Numbered from the stretch's first letter, positions 22,735 through 35,032 are shown. The stretch is DNA of 64,000 bases from Cyathus striatus (GCA_025738555.1 JAOVFP010000020.1:558001-622000); one strand, 5' to 3'. Notes: a model not told the origin generated them from the letters alone. Made by a program: numbers and translations.

Positions 22735-24720
22735 TCAAGCTTTAGTTTGCCGCACGCCTGCCCAATATGAGCCATCTGGCCATTCATACTCCGCGATACT
22801 TGCCTCCTTCATCTCAATACTGGGTATATGGATCAACCTGGCGTTAAAGGACACTGAAACGAGAACATACCTGTATCCTTCGTTTGGGTTTGTTGGCACG
22901 TTGTAACGTCCATGTGAGTTGATAGAGCAGGGTGTGATGAAGTGCTCGTGTAGATGATCCACAAACTCCAGGACGTTGCGTTCCATTGTGCCAGAGATGG
23001 CGATGTAATCGATCAAACTATCCAACCCAACTCAGTTGAATTTTCTTTTAGATGAGGAGATGAATTACGCACCTTAGGTGAATCACATATTCACAGAGAC
23101 CAACGCCTCCTGCGTGCGGGCATACCGGTACGCCAAATCTGGTTGAAAGCATTTAGTAACATATTTATTTCCACGACGAATATGAAAGCTTCTTACTTGG
23201 CGGCCATCAAGAGAACGCTGATAACCTCGCTAACACCCGCCAGTCGACAAGAGTCAATTTGTACGACATCGATCGCTTCTGCTTGTAATAGTTGTTTGAA
23301 GACCATGCGGTTATGGGCATGCTCCCCTGTCGCCACGCCTATTCCGTGAGGCTTAAGAGCCTTACGAATGGCGGCATGACCCAGAATGTCATCTGGAGCA
23401 GTAGGCTCCTCAATAAACCTGTTCGATAGAGATGAGCAGGTGAAGCTTGAATAATCATGGAGAAAGAAAAGGTCACCAGGGTTTAATCTCCTTGAGCCCA
23501 GTGACGTAGTCGATGGCCTGAGGGACATCCCAGACCTGATTGGAATCAATCATTAGAACGGCACCTGTAGGACCGGCATTTTTGCCTCGGAGCTCCTCGC
23601 TACTCGGATCCCGAGGTTTCGTTCCGGGAGGTAAATACTGAGGATCATCGATAATAGACCTAATGAGCTTTCCACGGCGAAGGTCGTCGGCTTGGTCTGC
23701 TCCAACCTTCATCTTGAAATGGTTGAAGCCGGCTGCGACGGCCTCTTTGGTCAACCTGGCTACCTTTTCGTCGCTGTAGCCTAAAGCAGCGTAAGGGGCA
23801 GCCAGGAGATATAAGAGAGAAATACGAACCTAGCCAGCCGGCGGATGTAACGTATGCAGGGTACCCAAGGTGAGTAACTTTTGCTTCGCGGTCTTTCTTT
23901 CCGGCCTCTTTCTCCTTGAGCATTGCCAGTGCTTCTTCTTTGGTGATGGCGTCCGAGATGTAGCGGAATGCAGCAGATCGAACAAGTTCTTCCTGGGTGG
24001 CAGGTGAGAAGGGTGCTAAATTTGGGAATGAAGATGGAGGTTACGGGAGTGAAGTCAACAATGAGTTTCCACAAGGGCTTTTTCCTTGACCTGGCATACA
24101 TGTCCCAGAGTGCGTTGTTGACTGCGCCTGATGCAATGTGGATGACACCCTTTTCAGGACCAATCCTGGGGGGGGATGAATGAGAAGGTTGGTGACAAAG
24201 ACGAATGTGGGGAGGCAGTTACCATCGGAGTTGAGGATCTGCCATCATGTAATCCCATGTCTTGCCCATATCTGCAAAGAGGGATTCTGTGTCCTTGCCT
24301 ATGAGTCGGTTTGCGACCTCCTTGATGGCAGCACAGACCTATTGATGGATGATGTGAGATTGAAATAGACTATAGGGATATGAAGGACTTGCGATGTCAT
24401 TTCCGCGCCCAATAGTGAAGGTCATTCCGTATCCGACCAAATCTGAATCGGTGTTAAGGGCGACGTATGCCGAGGAGTAATCGCAGTCGGTATTCCTGGA
24501 GTGGAGAGTCAGAAACGAAAATAGACGGGTGGTAAGCGGGGTGGTACATTGCGTCGGTTCCGTCTCCGGTGAGGGAAGTAGGGAAGCGGACGTCTGGAAG
24601 CAGACGGTCAATGGGCAAGATGGGGACGAGATGGAGTGGAATGCAAACCATGGATGTGGAAAGCGGTGATTTTGGACATTTTTGTGGAGAGAGAGGAGAG
24701 AAGGGGATGGCATTGGACAA
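22735..24720 (-). CDS. ENOSF1: Enolase-superfamily dehydratase, ENOSF1 / L-fuconate dehydratase type
   Basis: Predicted to dehydrate sugar acids such as L-fuconate using Mg2+. On the minus strand the exons give [75 protein letters not shown] (the K-x-K catalytic pair), [44 protein letters not shown] and [18 protein letters not shown]. Metal ligands Asp, Glu, Glu and the catalytic His of CPHAGG are therefore all visible. The last exon ends [19 protein letters not shown] and stops at 22735. About eight short introns are required. The start is either 24720 or an internal Met at about 24651; the first 20 residues are poorly conserved in character. Divergent from the first TUP1 gene. Substrate specificity cannot be read from sequence. 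Confidence 0.88.
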
Positions 24721-25474
24721 GTTGGACTGTCGGTCTTTTAAGCGTCGAGGAAGTGATTATCGGCCCCTAGGACATGCGGACCGCTGGTGGCCGGGGGACG
24801 GACCGCCAAAGTGTGAGCGGAGCCGGAAGATGAGATATAGGATAATTATTTAAATAAAATGTCAAGATCTCACGTCGTGTCGTGGTTGGGATTTGCCGTG
24901 ATAGAGGTCCTACATAAGCCGCGGACAGTCAGGTCATGGAGAGGACTTCTATCGCCCCTTGCAACAGATGTGCTCGAGATCAGGAAGATTACAGTGTGCG
25001 TGGGTAAATGGGTCACGTGGGAAGAAGGAGGTGTTGGCAAACAGACGCACATTGGAGCAGGGACTTCTGGACGGCGAAGATCAGAAGATGGGTGGGATCG
25101 GAGATTGGGTTGGGGAGGGAGGGTCCTGGAGGGTTCCGCTCGTGGACATTTTGTGGTTTTAATACTGATTCGGAAATGGGGATAAACCAGGCCTAGTCCG
25201 GATAAAGAAAGAAGGCGTCGACGTGGAGGTGCAATGAAAATAATATGTCGACGGTGGAAATAGCCAAGCTGTGTTGGATCTGACATCTCGTCCACAAACA
25301 GTACCGCCGGCAACTCGACGGTGGGAACTGAACCAAGCTTGTCAGCCTTTCTGCGTAGCTTTGTGCGATATAAAAGGACACGGCTCCTCATCAACCAGTC
25401 CACTCTTCCCGCCTCCCCCCTTCATCAACGCCCCCAGCGCTCGTCCCTCTCTCCGAACATCCCCTCCCCGCTGC
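24721..25474. promoter_or_regulatory. Divergent promoter between dehydratase and TUP1 copy A
   Basis: About 750 bases separate the two start codons. On the TUP1 side there is an element CAGTACCGCCGGCAACTC at 25299-25316 and a TATA-like GATATAAAAGG at 25367-25377, about 100 bases before the TUP1 ATG, followed by a C/T-rich leader. Confidence 0.6.
25299..25316. promoter_or_regulatory. 18-base element shared with the TUP1 copy B promoter
   Basis: CAGTACCGCCGGCAACTC is identical to 32411-32428 upstream of the second TUP1 gene. The core GCCGGC is palindromic. Flanking promoter sequence is not alignable by eye, so selection on this block is plausible. Confidence 0.6.
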
Positions 25475-28218
25475 ATGGCCTCCAGCACCATCTACAACGT
25501 ATGTCTCTTCTCCTTCTCCTGTACCCTTAATCCTCTCTTTCGCTCCCGCGGTCTCATTTGTCCTTTTCCGTCCCCCTCACTCCCTGTCATACATAAATAC
25601 CGCCCTCGCACGTGCTCCCGAGCCCCTCTCCTTCCTCCCTTATCACCTCTTCCTCTTCCTCTTCTCCTTCATGTCTCACCAGCCCCATCAGCATAGGTCC
25701 CTTCAGCCCACTGGCCCTCCCGCCTCAGGGCCCAGTCAACAGCACCATGCCAGACTCAACGAGTCCTTCGATGTCATCAGACAGGAGTTTGATGCCTTGG
25801 CTTCTGAGCTCAATCATGTCCGCACCCAGCGAGACGAATTCGAGGGCAAATGTCGGTGGCATTTCTCGCCCTTTCTCTCCCTTTGTTCTCATTCATTCAT
25901 ATCCCACTCTTCAGTGACATCCCAAGTGAACGAACTTAACATCATCCGTCAATCTCTCTACGATCTCGAAACACAGCATGGCAAAGTAAGACAGCAATTT
26001 GAAGAAGAACTTAACCGCCTGCGTTCAGAGCTTCTTGCCGCTCGTCAAGGCCTTCCCACTGGCCTTCCACACCCCACCGTTGGTCCTGCATCGGTTGGTC
26101 CCACTGGCCCCTCTGGCCCTCCCAATCCTCCTCCTGGCATTCCTGGCGGCGCAGGTCCTCCTCCCTACAACAACGATCCCTACTATCCTTCTGAAAGAGG
26201 CCGAGAACGAGAACGGGACCGCGACCAGAGAGACAGAGACAGGGAACGAGATCGCCTGCTTGAACGAGAACGCGATCGGGAACCTCGAGATCGCGACAGA
26301 GAGCAGAGGGAACGGGAACGAGAGAGAGAGCGTGACAGAGAGAGGGAGAGAGACAGAATCACCGATCAGCGGGATCCAAAGCGTCCCAAGGCTGAGCGCA
26401 TTAAAACTGACCGTCCAGGTGAGCAACTTTCCAACCATCTTCTCCAGTTTTCCACGTTTAATCAGCGTTTGTTGTCATCAACAGACCATTTTAGCCCTTC
26501 CCTCGGCCCGGGCCATACCCCGAAGCTACCGCCACCTCCATCCTCGTCAGCCACCCCCAATGTGGGTCCAGGATTGCCTCCACCCCCACAGCCCTCTGCA
26601 TCTTCTTCGCATGCCGCATATGGCTCCGGTGCCGGGCCCAGCTCATCTTCTGTTCCACCACCTCCTTTACCTGAACAGGCCGGCGCTCTTGTTCCTAGTT
26701 CAACGGGGGGCTTCCCCGATGATCTCGATATTCACACTTACCCTGCCGATCTAAAACGAGAAGGCAGTGATTGGTTTGCTATTTTCAATCCCAAGGTCAA
26801 GCGTGTGCTTGACGTTCAGCTCGTCCACACGCTCATGCATGAGAGGTAAATTTATCCATTTTGACTTGTGATATTCCCATGATGTCAACGTAATTTTTTT
26901 TAGTGTCGTATGCTGTGTCCGTTTCTCAGCGGATGGAAAATATCTCGCAACGGGATGCAATCGAACTGCGCAAATTTATGATACAAAGACAGGTGCAAAA
27001 ACATGGTGTGTTGCGCTTTTTTCTCGTTTCCTTTTGGCCATGTGTTCAAGTATGATGTTTTCAACAGCGTGCTTGTCGACGAATCTGCAGGAAAAGCGGG
27101 TGATTTGTATATTAGGAGCGTGTGCTTCAGTCCGGACGGGAAATTCTTGGCTACCGGTGCTGAGGACAAGCAAATTAGGGTATGTTGTTGTATATCTTAC
27201 TTTTCACTATGGATAGCTTATATAGCTATATATATATATATATAGATTTGGGACATTGCAAAGAAACGTATTCGCCATGTCTTTGACGGACACCAGCAAG
27301 AGATATATTCGCTCGATTTTTCACTCGATGGCCGACTTATCGTGTCAGGGTCTGGTGACAAGACCGCCCGCATTTGGGACATGATCGATGGTACTGCTTC
27401 CAAGGTACTGACAATTAACGATCCTGACTCGCTGAACAATGATGCCGGCGTGACGTCTGTTGCCATTTCACCTAATGGTCAGCTCGTCGCAGCAGGAAGT
27501 CTGGATACCGTAGTACGCATCTGGGATGTTTCGACTGGAGCACTTGTTGAACGTTTACGTGGTCATCGGGACAGCGTTTATAGCGTTGCCTTCACCCCAG
27601 ACGGCAAGGGACTCGTGAGCGGCAGTCTTGATAAGACTCTCAAGTATTGGGATGTGAGCGGCCTCATGAGCGGTGGTATTAAGGGCCGAAAGGAAGGCGC
27701 TAATGGTGCCATTACGAATGGACCAGGTGGAGGTGCCGTGGTTAGGAAGGATGGTGAACCCACGAGCAAGTGCACGATGAACTTTACGGGTCACAAGGTT
27801 CGTGGCGAGTTCTCTTTGGTATTTGCGAATCGGGTTGGCTGAGCGACTGTTGTATAGGATTATGTGCTATCTGTAGCTGTATCTCACGATGGTCAGTGGG
27901 TTGTCTCTGGTTCCAAGGATCGCGGCGTGCAGTTCTGGGACTCAAAAAGTGCAATTGTACAATGCATGCTTCAGGGGCATAAGAATTCTGGTGAGTATCT
28001 TTCCTTTGCCTTCTTAGGATTTCTCCGTCGCACGCGGGGTAACACGTTGCTTTGCGTTTTACAGTTATTTCTATCGATCTGAGCCCTGCTGGCAACTATC
28101 TTGCCACTGGAAGCGGTGATTGGCAGGCCCGGATATGTAAGTGTTGTTTTCATTGTTCGCACGCCCAATTGACCTTTGATCGTGACCGATTTCAGGGAGC
28201 TACAACCAAACTCAATGA
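25475..28218 (+). CDS. TUP1: TUP1-family transcriptional co-repressor, copy A
   Basis: General co-repressor scaffold acting with Cyc8/Ssn6 in the nucleus. The first exon is only eight codons (25475-25498, MASSTIYN), then a 184-base intron, as in copy B. The N-terminal tetramerisation helix follows ([40 protein letters not shown]). The linker holds Pro/Gly runs and an extended Arg/Asp/Glu repeat ([18 protein letters not shown]). Next comes the family signature [20 protein letters not shown], then seven WD40 blades, for example [38 protein letters not shown] and [20 protein letters not shown], ending with ARIWSYNQTQ at TGA 28216-28218. About nine introns, including one with an (AT)n run near 27225-27245. 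Strong match by order and motif. Confidence 0.93.
27225..27244. repeat. (AT)n microsatellite in a TUP1 copy A intron
   Basis: A run of alternating T and A directly before the acceptor of a WD40-region intron. Copy B has no such run at the matching intron. Confidence 0.7.
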
Positions 28219-28893
28219 TCATATACTCTTCTTCCTATTCTTGATTCTATTGCTGTTATTCTTACCGGATGATCGTCTGCTTTCTGCATTTTGTATTCCC
28301 CTTTTTGATACGTCGTCGGTTTTATGCGATTACCCCTACCTTGACAATTGTTGTTTTCCTTTCTACTCTTGTTCTTGCTTTTTCATGTCTTGTTACTACC
28401 TTCCTTTTAAGCTCTTTACTCGGCTGTTGGATGACTCCGGGGTCTCGAGACTATCTCACTTGAAAACTACTATATATAGAAATATCAATACTGTACGAAC
28501 TATTGCTGCAGACATCGGATTTGAGGCCATAAAAGATATCTATTATGGATGTGGTCGCTATGACACGTTCAACGGCCTGCATAACAACGTCAATCCTTTT
28601 TACTCACCTTTCTCATAATTCTTCACGGGTGAAAACTACAGAACAGGCTGAAGGCAATTGACGTTTTTGTGCCATTCACAGGTTATATACATAACTTCCA
28701 CTGACTGTCACTACCCCGTTTCCAATTTACGTTGAATCAAACCTTGAACAAGTGTAACTTACATAACATTGGTACACTTAAAAAGCATCGGATCTAAAGT
28801 TAGAATTTTCTGTGGAAAGTTTGGCCAATTGCTTTGGCTTTAAAAGAATAGTAGCCTTAAAACAACGTCGAAAGCACAAATACTCCACATAAA
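28219..28893. other. Convergent 3' region of TUP1 copy A and the SAP30BP-like gene
   Basis: AT-rich, no coding ORF; should contain both polyadenylation regions. Confidence 0.5.
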
Positions 28894-30053
28894 CTATCTC
28901 CAGCGGCTCTTCTCTCGCTCTCTGGTTCCTGCTACCCCGTAAGGGTAATGCCGAGTCTTTTTACCACTTCCGAGCTCCTTCTCCTTTCCCTTAGAGTGAG
29001 ACGAAGAAATGAAGTCAATTTGACTACGTTTCCCTGATGATTGAACCGCGGCTTGCTGCTCCGACCATACACGTTGCGCTTCCGCTGTGACGATAAATTG
29101 AGAGTGGTCCAAAGACACAAAATGATATAAGATTTGGCTTCATTGAAATACCATGACAAGAGGGACGCACATATTCGGTCAACATACCACTCCGGCTGAA
29201 GATCATCTGGATCCCATATGTCTTTAGGGAAGTTGGTGGTCTGTTCGTCAACATCAACGAATTCTACCAGTTTGGCATAGAGATGGGGATTGCGGAAGGA
29301 TCGGTTAGACATCAGTGAATCATTGAAATGTCTTGGGCTCTGTTCATCCTTTTTCAGTGCATGAAACTGCGCCAACTTGGTCTGGATCTGGTATTTAGTA
29401 TAGAATAGAATAGCAGATGTAAAATACGGAAAGACCTCAAGGCTAGGATCGCACGGATCTTTGGAAGCAGGAGGTATACCCCAATCTTCTACTTCTGGTA
29501 TCGGTGGTGGGTGCAGTAAAGCGCGTATTCGAGGTAATTCGTTGTGAGGTTCGCTTTGTACTTGGGGAGTTGGCGACTTGGACACATCCATGAGCGAGCT
29601 GGGTGGCTCTGAAGCGTGTTCGGTCTTGGATTTGTCTTCGAGTCCAACATGGTCAGACACACGTGCTCGTGTGTGGCTTTTATGCGATGCAGGCCGTCGA
29701 ATGATGACCTGCGCTTTGGATTGTCGCAGTGCTTGAAGGCTACGTCAATGCGATGATGCAGACGGAGCAATAGATGAGACATACTGTCTGAAGAAATTTT
29801 AAAGCCCGCCTTCAATGACTTATCCTGACCGAAGCAGAAAAGATCGGCAGAAAAGAGGGAAACGGCTAGGGCGAGGAAGAGCGATGAAAATCCTCACATG
29901 TGTGGTCTGCGTACTCGAACTTCCTGCTACCTGGGAGGGAGAGGCTTTCTGCTCTGTTTCGCTCTCAGAATCATCGTTGTATGCCACAAGTCCTGAGTTT
30001 GAACACGTTAAAAGGTCGCATAACCGAAGAAGTGGTGTTGAGTTACCGTTCAT
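28894..30053 (-). CDS. SAP30BP/HCNGP-like transcriptional regulator
   Basis: Nuclear family linked to SAP30 co-repressor binding and splicing. The model starts with a seven-base exon ATGAACG (30047-30053); a 46-base intron then joins it to GGACTTGTGGCATAC, giving [14 protein letters not shown], the usual short start followed by an acidic serine run. Further exons give [20 protein letters not shown], then [60 protein letters not shown] and [15 protein letters not shown], the diagnostic HCNGP block. The last exon ([20 protein letters not shown]) ends in a basic tail, SRWR, with the stop at 28894. Head-to-head with GPI8, with start codons under 40 bases apart. Confidence 0.85.
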
Positions 30054-30091
30054 GATGGTGGTTGAGGTTGAAGGGTGCTGTGGGAAATTGG
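30054..30091. promoter_or_regulatory. Very short bidirectional start region (SAP30BP-like / GPI8)
   Basis: The two ATGs lie at 30053 (minus) and 30092 (plus; an in-frame upstream ATG is at 30062). Thirty-eight bases cannot hold two ordinary promoters and leaders, so each promoter must lie within the other gene's 5' transcribed part or first intron. Confidence 0.6.
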
Positions 30092-31596
30092 ATGGTCTCA
30101 GTAATGTTCTTGTTTCCTTTCCTCCACATTCTCCAACTTTCTGCCTGGCTGCTCGGGGTATTCGCGACTACTCCTTCGCAAGAGCACATTGTCAGCGACT
30201 TCTTTTCGAAAAATGGAACCGCATCGAGTTCGGGTTCGGGTCATACTAATAATTGGGCCGTGCTAGTATGCGCTTCGAGATATTGGTTTAACTACAGGGT
30301 GCGCAACATTCGGTTCACCTTGTTCAAGACATGAATATGACCTGGCTCTCATCTAGCATATGGCCAATGCTCTTGGAATGTTGTTGAGGATTGTTATTTT
30401 AACTTGAAAATGTCCTAACCTACATGAAATAGGTATCGGACCGTTAAACGGTTGGGCATACCAGACTCCAATATCATCCTCATGCTTGCAGACGATGTTT
30501 CATGCAACCTGCGAAATAGATTTCCTGGAAGCGTATATGCCAACCCTGGTCGTCAGTTAGATCTCTATGGTGATAATATTGAAGTCGATTATCGTGGCTA
30601 CGAGGTCACAGTTGAGAATTTTATACGAGTGCTGACAGGTTAGGTATGGTTTATGGAAGAGTTTACAAGTTATTGAACAGTCAGTGATAGGTCGCATGGA
30701 TCCCTCTGTTCCTCGCTCCAAGCGCCTTCTGACTGATGAACGTTCTAACATATTCGTTTATATGACTGGACATGGCGGCAACGAGTTCCTGAAGTTCCAA
30801 GACAACGAGGAGATCAGTGCATTTGATATTGCAGATGCATTCGAGCAGATGTATCAAAAGAGACGGTGAGCTGATTTCCAGGTTGTTGGTGTACTTACCT
30901 TATGCCCACTTACGTTTCCCCAGATACAACGAAATCTTTTTTATGATCGATACATGCCAGGCCAACACAATGTATTCCAAATTCTACTCGCCAAATATTC
31001 TTGCTACCGGGTCATCGAAGCTAGGTGAAAACTCTTACTCCGTATGGTTTTTATTGCGAACTCGTGATGAAGTGTTTTCTGATGCAGCAAAATAGCACTC
31101 GAATGATAATGATATCGGGGTTGCGGTTATCGACGCTTTCACTCATTATGTATTAGAATTCATGGAAGGAGCAAACAAAACCAGCCATAAAACGATGCAG
31201 GACTTGGTATACTGTTTACTGTCACCTTTTCATAATGGACTCCTAACTTTGCACTCCTAGTTTGATTCGTACGATGCACAGAAGATCGGATCACATCCCG
31301 GAATTCGCAGTGACCTGTTCAAGCGACCGCTTCGTAATACGCTCATCACAGACTTCTTTGGGGGAGTCGCTCAAGCGGAGGTTGTTCCTGCATTAGATGA
31401 TCATTTGCTGGCTACAGCAGGGGGAGGAGATATCAATGAGAAAGAGCTGGTTACGCAACTGAGAGCGTCACCTGGCATGCAAGCCGAGCTTGGTGATACT
31501 CTTGGTCAGTCGCGAAATGAATGGAAGACACTAAAGGCATGGTCATCTGTTGCAGTCATCGGGGTTCTTGCTGGGTGGGTTGGCTCGCGCCGGTGA
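30092..31596 (+). CDS. GPI8: GPI8/PIG-K, catalytic subunit of GPI transamidase
   Basis: Cleaves the C-terminal signal of precursor proteins in the ER and attaches the GPI anchor. Exons at 30092-30298, 30357-30379, 30433-30638, 30691-30865, 30924-31041, 31096-31206 and 31261-31596 join in phase. The N-terminus is a signal peptide ([20 protein letters not shown]), followed by [38 protein letters not shown] and [19 protein letters not shown]. The caspase-like catalytic pair is present: His in [15 protein letters not shown] and Cys in [18 protein letters not shown]. It ends with a hydrophobic anchor ([16 protein letters not shown]) and two arginines. The second exon is only 23 bases. I chose 30092 over 30062 because the signal peptide starts there. 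Confidence 0.93.
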
Positions 31597-32680
31597 GGGC
31601 GAGTACAAGTATGAATGTACTTCGTAATGCATTAATTAAAGCTGGATGACAACGGCGTTACACTTATAATATTACAGGTATACGTGAGAGAGATATTGGG
31701 ACTCGTTCATGGCAGCAGGTATCAGACCCCAGACAATCATGACAACAGTGATGCGACATTGTACATTCGCCGAACATGGTGACAACACAGCATAAGACGA
31801 TATGTAACCAATGGCATATTCGTTTTCCAGCAAGGCTGGTCAACATTTAGTTCGCAACTGAGTATCCCGAAGTTATCGCAAATAATTGGTATGAGAACTA
31901 ATTTCGGTCTGTCTTGTATAGAACATACATAGATCCAAGGGATTCTACCGGCGATCTGATTGCAGGATTGTGAAGGAAAAGTTGGAACGATGCATGTTCG
32001 TGGGAGAAGGCAAGATATAGGATACCTATCAACAGGCCGATGTCTAAATAGATACTAGTGGCAAGTTTATATGTAGAACTATTTGATAGCAGACGGGATG
32101 GGGTTGGGTTGGCGGAGAAGGTTGAGGGTAAGAAAGCGGTTATCTGGGTGTAGCAGAATATATTAAGAGTGAATGAATGAATGTTACGTGAGGGTGGAGG
32201 GGAAGGATAACATTTTAATGCCGGTGGAAGTGACGGAGATCGAAACCGGCGACCAAAGGATTACCGCATGAGCAGGAAGGGATGATAGTGGATTGGACTC
32301 TGAGACTGTCGCTCGTCTGCGTTGCCCCCGAAAGACATGGCCAGTGTCCCAGAGCGAGTGCGCTCTCGCCGACGGACTGGCTGTCATTCTCTGCACGTCT
32401 ATTCCATATCCAGTACCGCCGGCAACTCTGCGGAGGAAGGGACAACGCCCCGCTAAGCAACGACCAACACGCAACGCCCCCCCGCCATCTCAATTCTGGA
32501 TCTTCCGGTATTCACTTTTCTTCCGTATATAAAGAAGGCTGATCCAACCACTTCCCCTCTTCCCCTTACCCGCCTTCCTCCCCACCACCCATTTCCTCTC
32601 TTCCTCTCTCCCCATCTACCCTCCCCGCCACACTCCTCTTCCTCCGCCACCTTCCCCCCCCTTCACCTACTCCCTTCACA
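31597..32680. promoter_or_regulatory. Intergenic, promoter of TUP1 copy B
   Basis: No coding ORF. Contains the shared 18-base element at 32411-32428, a TATA-like TATATAAAG at 32526-32534 (about 150 bases before the ATG) and a long C/T-rich leader to 32680. Confidence 0.55.
32411..32428. promoter_or_regulatory. 18-base element shared with the TUP1 copy A promoter
   Basis: CAGTACCGCCGGCAACTC, identical to 25299-25316. It lies about 250 bases before the ATG here, against about 160 in copy A. Confidence 0.6.
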
Positions 32681-35032
32681 ATGTCATCCAATCCAGTCTA
32701 CCCCGTCAGTCTCGCTTCCCCATCATTTTTATTTTTTTAATTAACAATCGCCCAAAATATCTTCAGCACAAAGGTCTCCAGTCCGCACCTCGCACCTCAT
32801 CCAGTCAGAGCACCGGCCAACGTGGCTCCACTAGGCTCGCCGACTCCCTGGAAGTCATCAAGCAGGAATTCGATATTTTGGCGTCCGAGGTAGACAGCTT
32901 AAGATCCCAGCGAGACGAGTACGAGGCGAAAGGTATGTTCTCCCGCAGTGTACTTTCTCGCTTGCTGCCTCACGCCCTCTGCTCCCAATCAGTCGTCGCT
33001 CAACTCAATGAGCTCAATGTCATTCGCCGCGCCCTCTACGACCTTGAAGCTCAGCATTTCAAGGTCCGCCAGCAGTATGAAGAAGAGGCTACGCGGCTAC
33101 GATCAGAACTGGCAGCTGTCCATCAGTCCCGCAATCCACCCAGTTCTGGCATTCAGAGCTTACCTAGCAGGCAGCCTGTACAAGATTCCTCTCTTCCGAC
33201 CTCAACAAATGCTTCCGACTCTCGTGCTCCTCGCGAGCAGAGCACCCAAGACCGTTTCCCCGGAGACAAGAAACGGGACATCCAAGAGCGTGACCGAGAA
33301 AAGCCGGGTGTTTACAACGACGGTGGCGGCGAGCTAGATCGCGACCACTCAATAGATGTGCGTGATCCGAAGCGACTAAAGATGAGGAGGGAGCCTTCGA
33401 GTATTTTCTGTTTCACCGGTGCCCCTACGTAACGCATTCTTACAATCTTAATGTAGCCCAGAGTACCCCAGCTTTGACCCCCGGACAAGTTGCAGCACCC
33501 TCCAAGTCAGGGCATTCTACCCTTCCGTCTGTTTCCATGGGACCTATAGGCCCAAAAGGTGGTTATGTGGAGCTCAGCTTGCAAACGGCTCCTCCTAGCT
33601 GCAGAAAGGAAGGCAACGACTGGTTTGCTGTTTTTAACCCTAAGATTCAGAAGCGGCTAGATATAGATCTCGTTCACACGTTCCAACATGAAAGGTACGT
33701 TTGATCCATGTTAATTACCCGCCACTCACTTTATTTATTTATTTATTATTAAGCGTTGTTTGTTGTGTACAATTCTCTCCAGATGGTCGCTATCTAGCAA
33801 CAGGATGTAATAGAACAGCTCAGATATTTGATTCAAAGACAGGTCATAAAGTCTGGTATGTCTTTTTATTTTTTATTTTGATTCTTTCCACACGCAACTG
33901 ATACCCTTACTACTTATTAGTGTTCTTTTGGATGATTCCGCGGAAAAGTCCGGAGACCTTTACATCCGGAGTGTGCGATTCAGTCCTGACGGAAGGCTTC
34001 TTGCTACGGGTGCTGAAGATCGGCTGATTAGGGTTTGTGCTTGCCTTCTTTCGTTTTTGCAAGTTATTCATTATTCTTCTTTCATTTGTACAGGTGTGGG
34101 ATATACAGAGCAAACGCATCATACATGTATTCGATGGTCATGAGCAAGAGATATACTCTCTCGACTTCTCTCGCGATGGACGCTTAATAATATCTGGTTC
34201 CGGCGATAAGACTACACGAATCTGGGATTTGAACGACAAGTCATGCAAGATATTTACTATCAACGATAGCGATTCCCTGGAAAATGACTGTGGAGCAACG
34301 TCCGTTGCCATATCTCCTAATGGCGCCGTCGTAGCTGCAGGTAGTCTCGATACCGTTGTTCGCCTTTGGGATGTCGTGACTGGTCGACTACTGGAACGCT
34401 TGCGAGGTCACAGAGATAGTGTGTACAGCGTGGCCTTTACCCCCTGTGGCATGGGATTAGTGACAGGGAGTCTCGACAAATCTCTGAAATATTGGGATAT
34501 CAGTAGCATCATGAACTCAATCAGTAAGGGAAAAGAACCGCATATGAATGGAAACACCACAGCCAGTGCCAGCTCTCCGGTGGCGATGATAAAGCAAGAT
34601 GGCGACAAATCGGCCCAATCTCCTTGCATTATGAATTTCGTTGGCCATAAGGTTGGCTCTGAGAGACTTCCATATCTCTTCGTTATTAACCACCTCTCAC
34701 CAACTAGGATTACGTGCTTTCAGTTGCGATATCCGATGATGGGAAATGGGTAATTTCTGGGTCAAAGGACCGCTGCGTTCAATTCTGGGACGCTCAAGAT
34801 TCTACATTACAGTTAATGTTGCAGGGACACAAGAACTCGGGTAAGCAGCCCAAGCGATTGCAAGTTTCCATTTCTGATTGTAAATACCAGTCATCTCTCT
34901 TGATGTTACCTCCTCCGGGAATCTTCTCGCAACTGGCAGCGGTGACTATCTTGCTCGAATATGTAAGTGCATAAGTCTTGGAGTATTTTAAAGAAAGCTG
35001 AATCTTTATTAGGGGCATACGCTCGCCTTTAA
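32681..35032 (+). CDS. TUP1: TUP1-family transcriptional co-repressor, copy B
   Basis: Paralogue of the gene at 25475, same strand and same exon plan: eight-codon first exon (MSSNPVYP), then [40 protein letters not shown], the signature [20 protein letters not shown], and seven WD40 blades ([58 protein letters not shown]), ending IWAYARL at TAA 35030-35032. The linker is clearly shorter: the long Arg/Asp/Glu repeat of copy A is reduced to a few residues ([13 protein letters not shown]), and the Pro-rich part is mostly gone. All introns examined fall at matching positions, so the copies come from duplication of an intron-containing gene. No frame breaks seen; probably functional. Confidence 0.92.
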
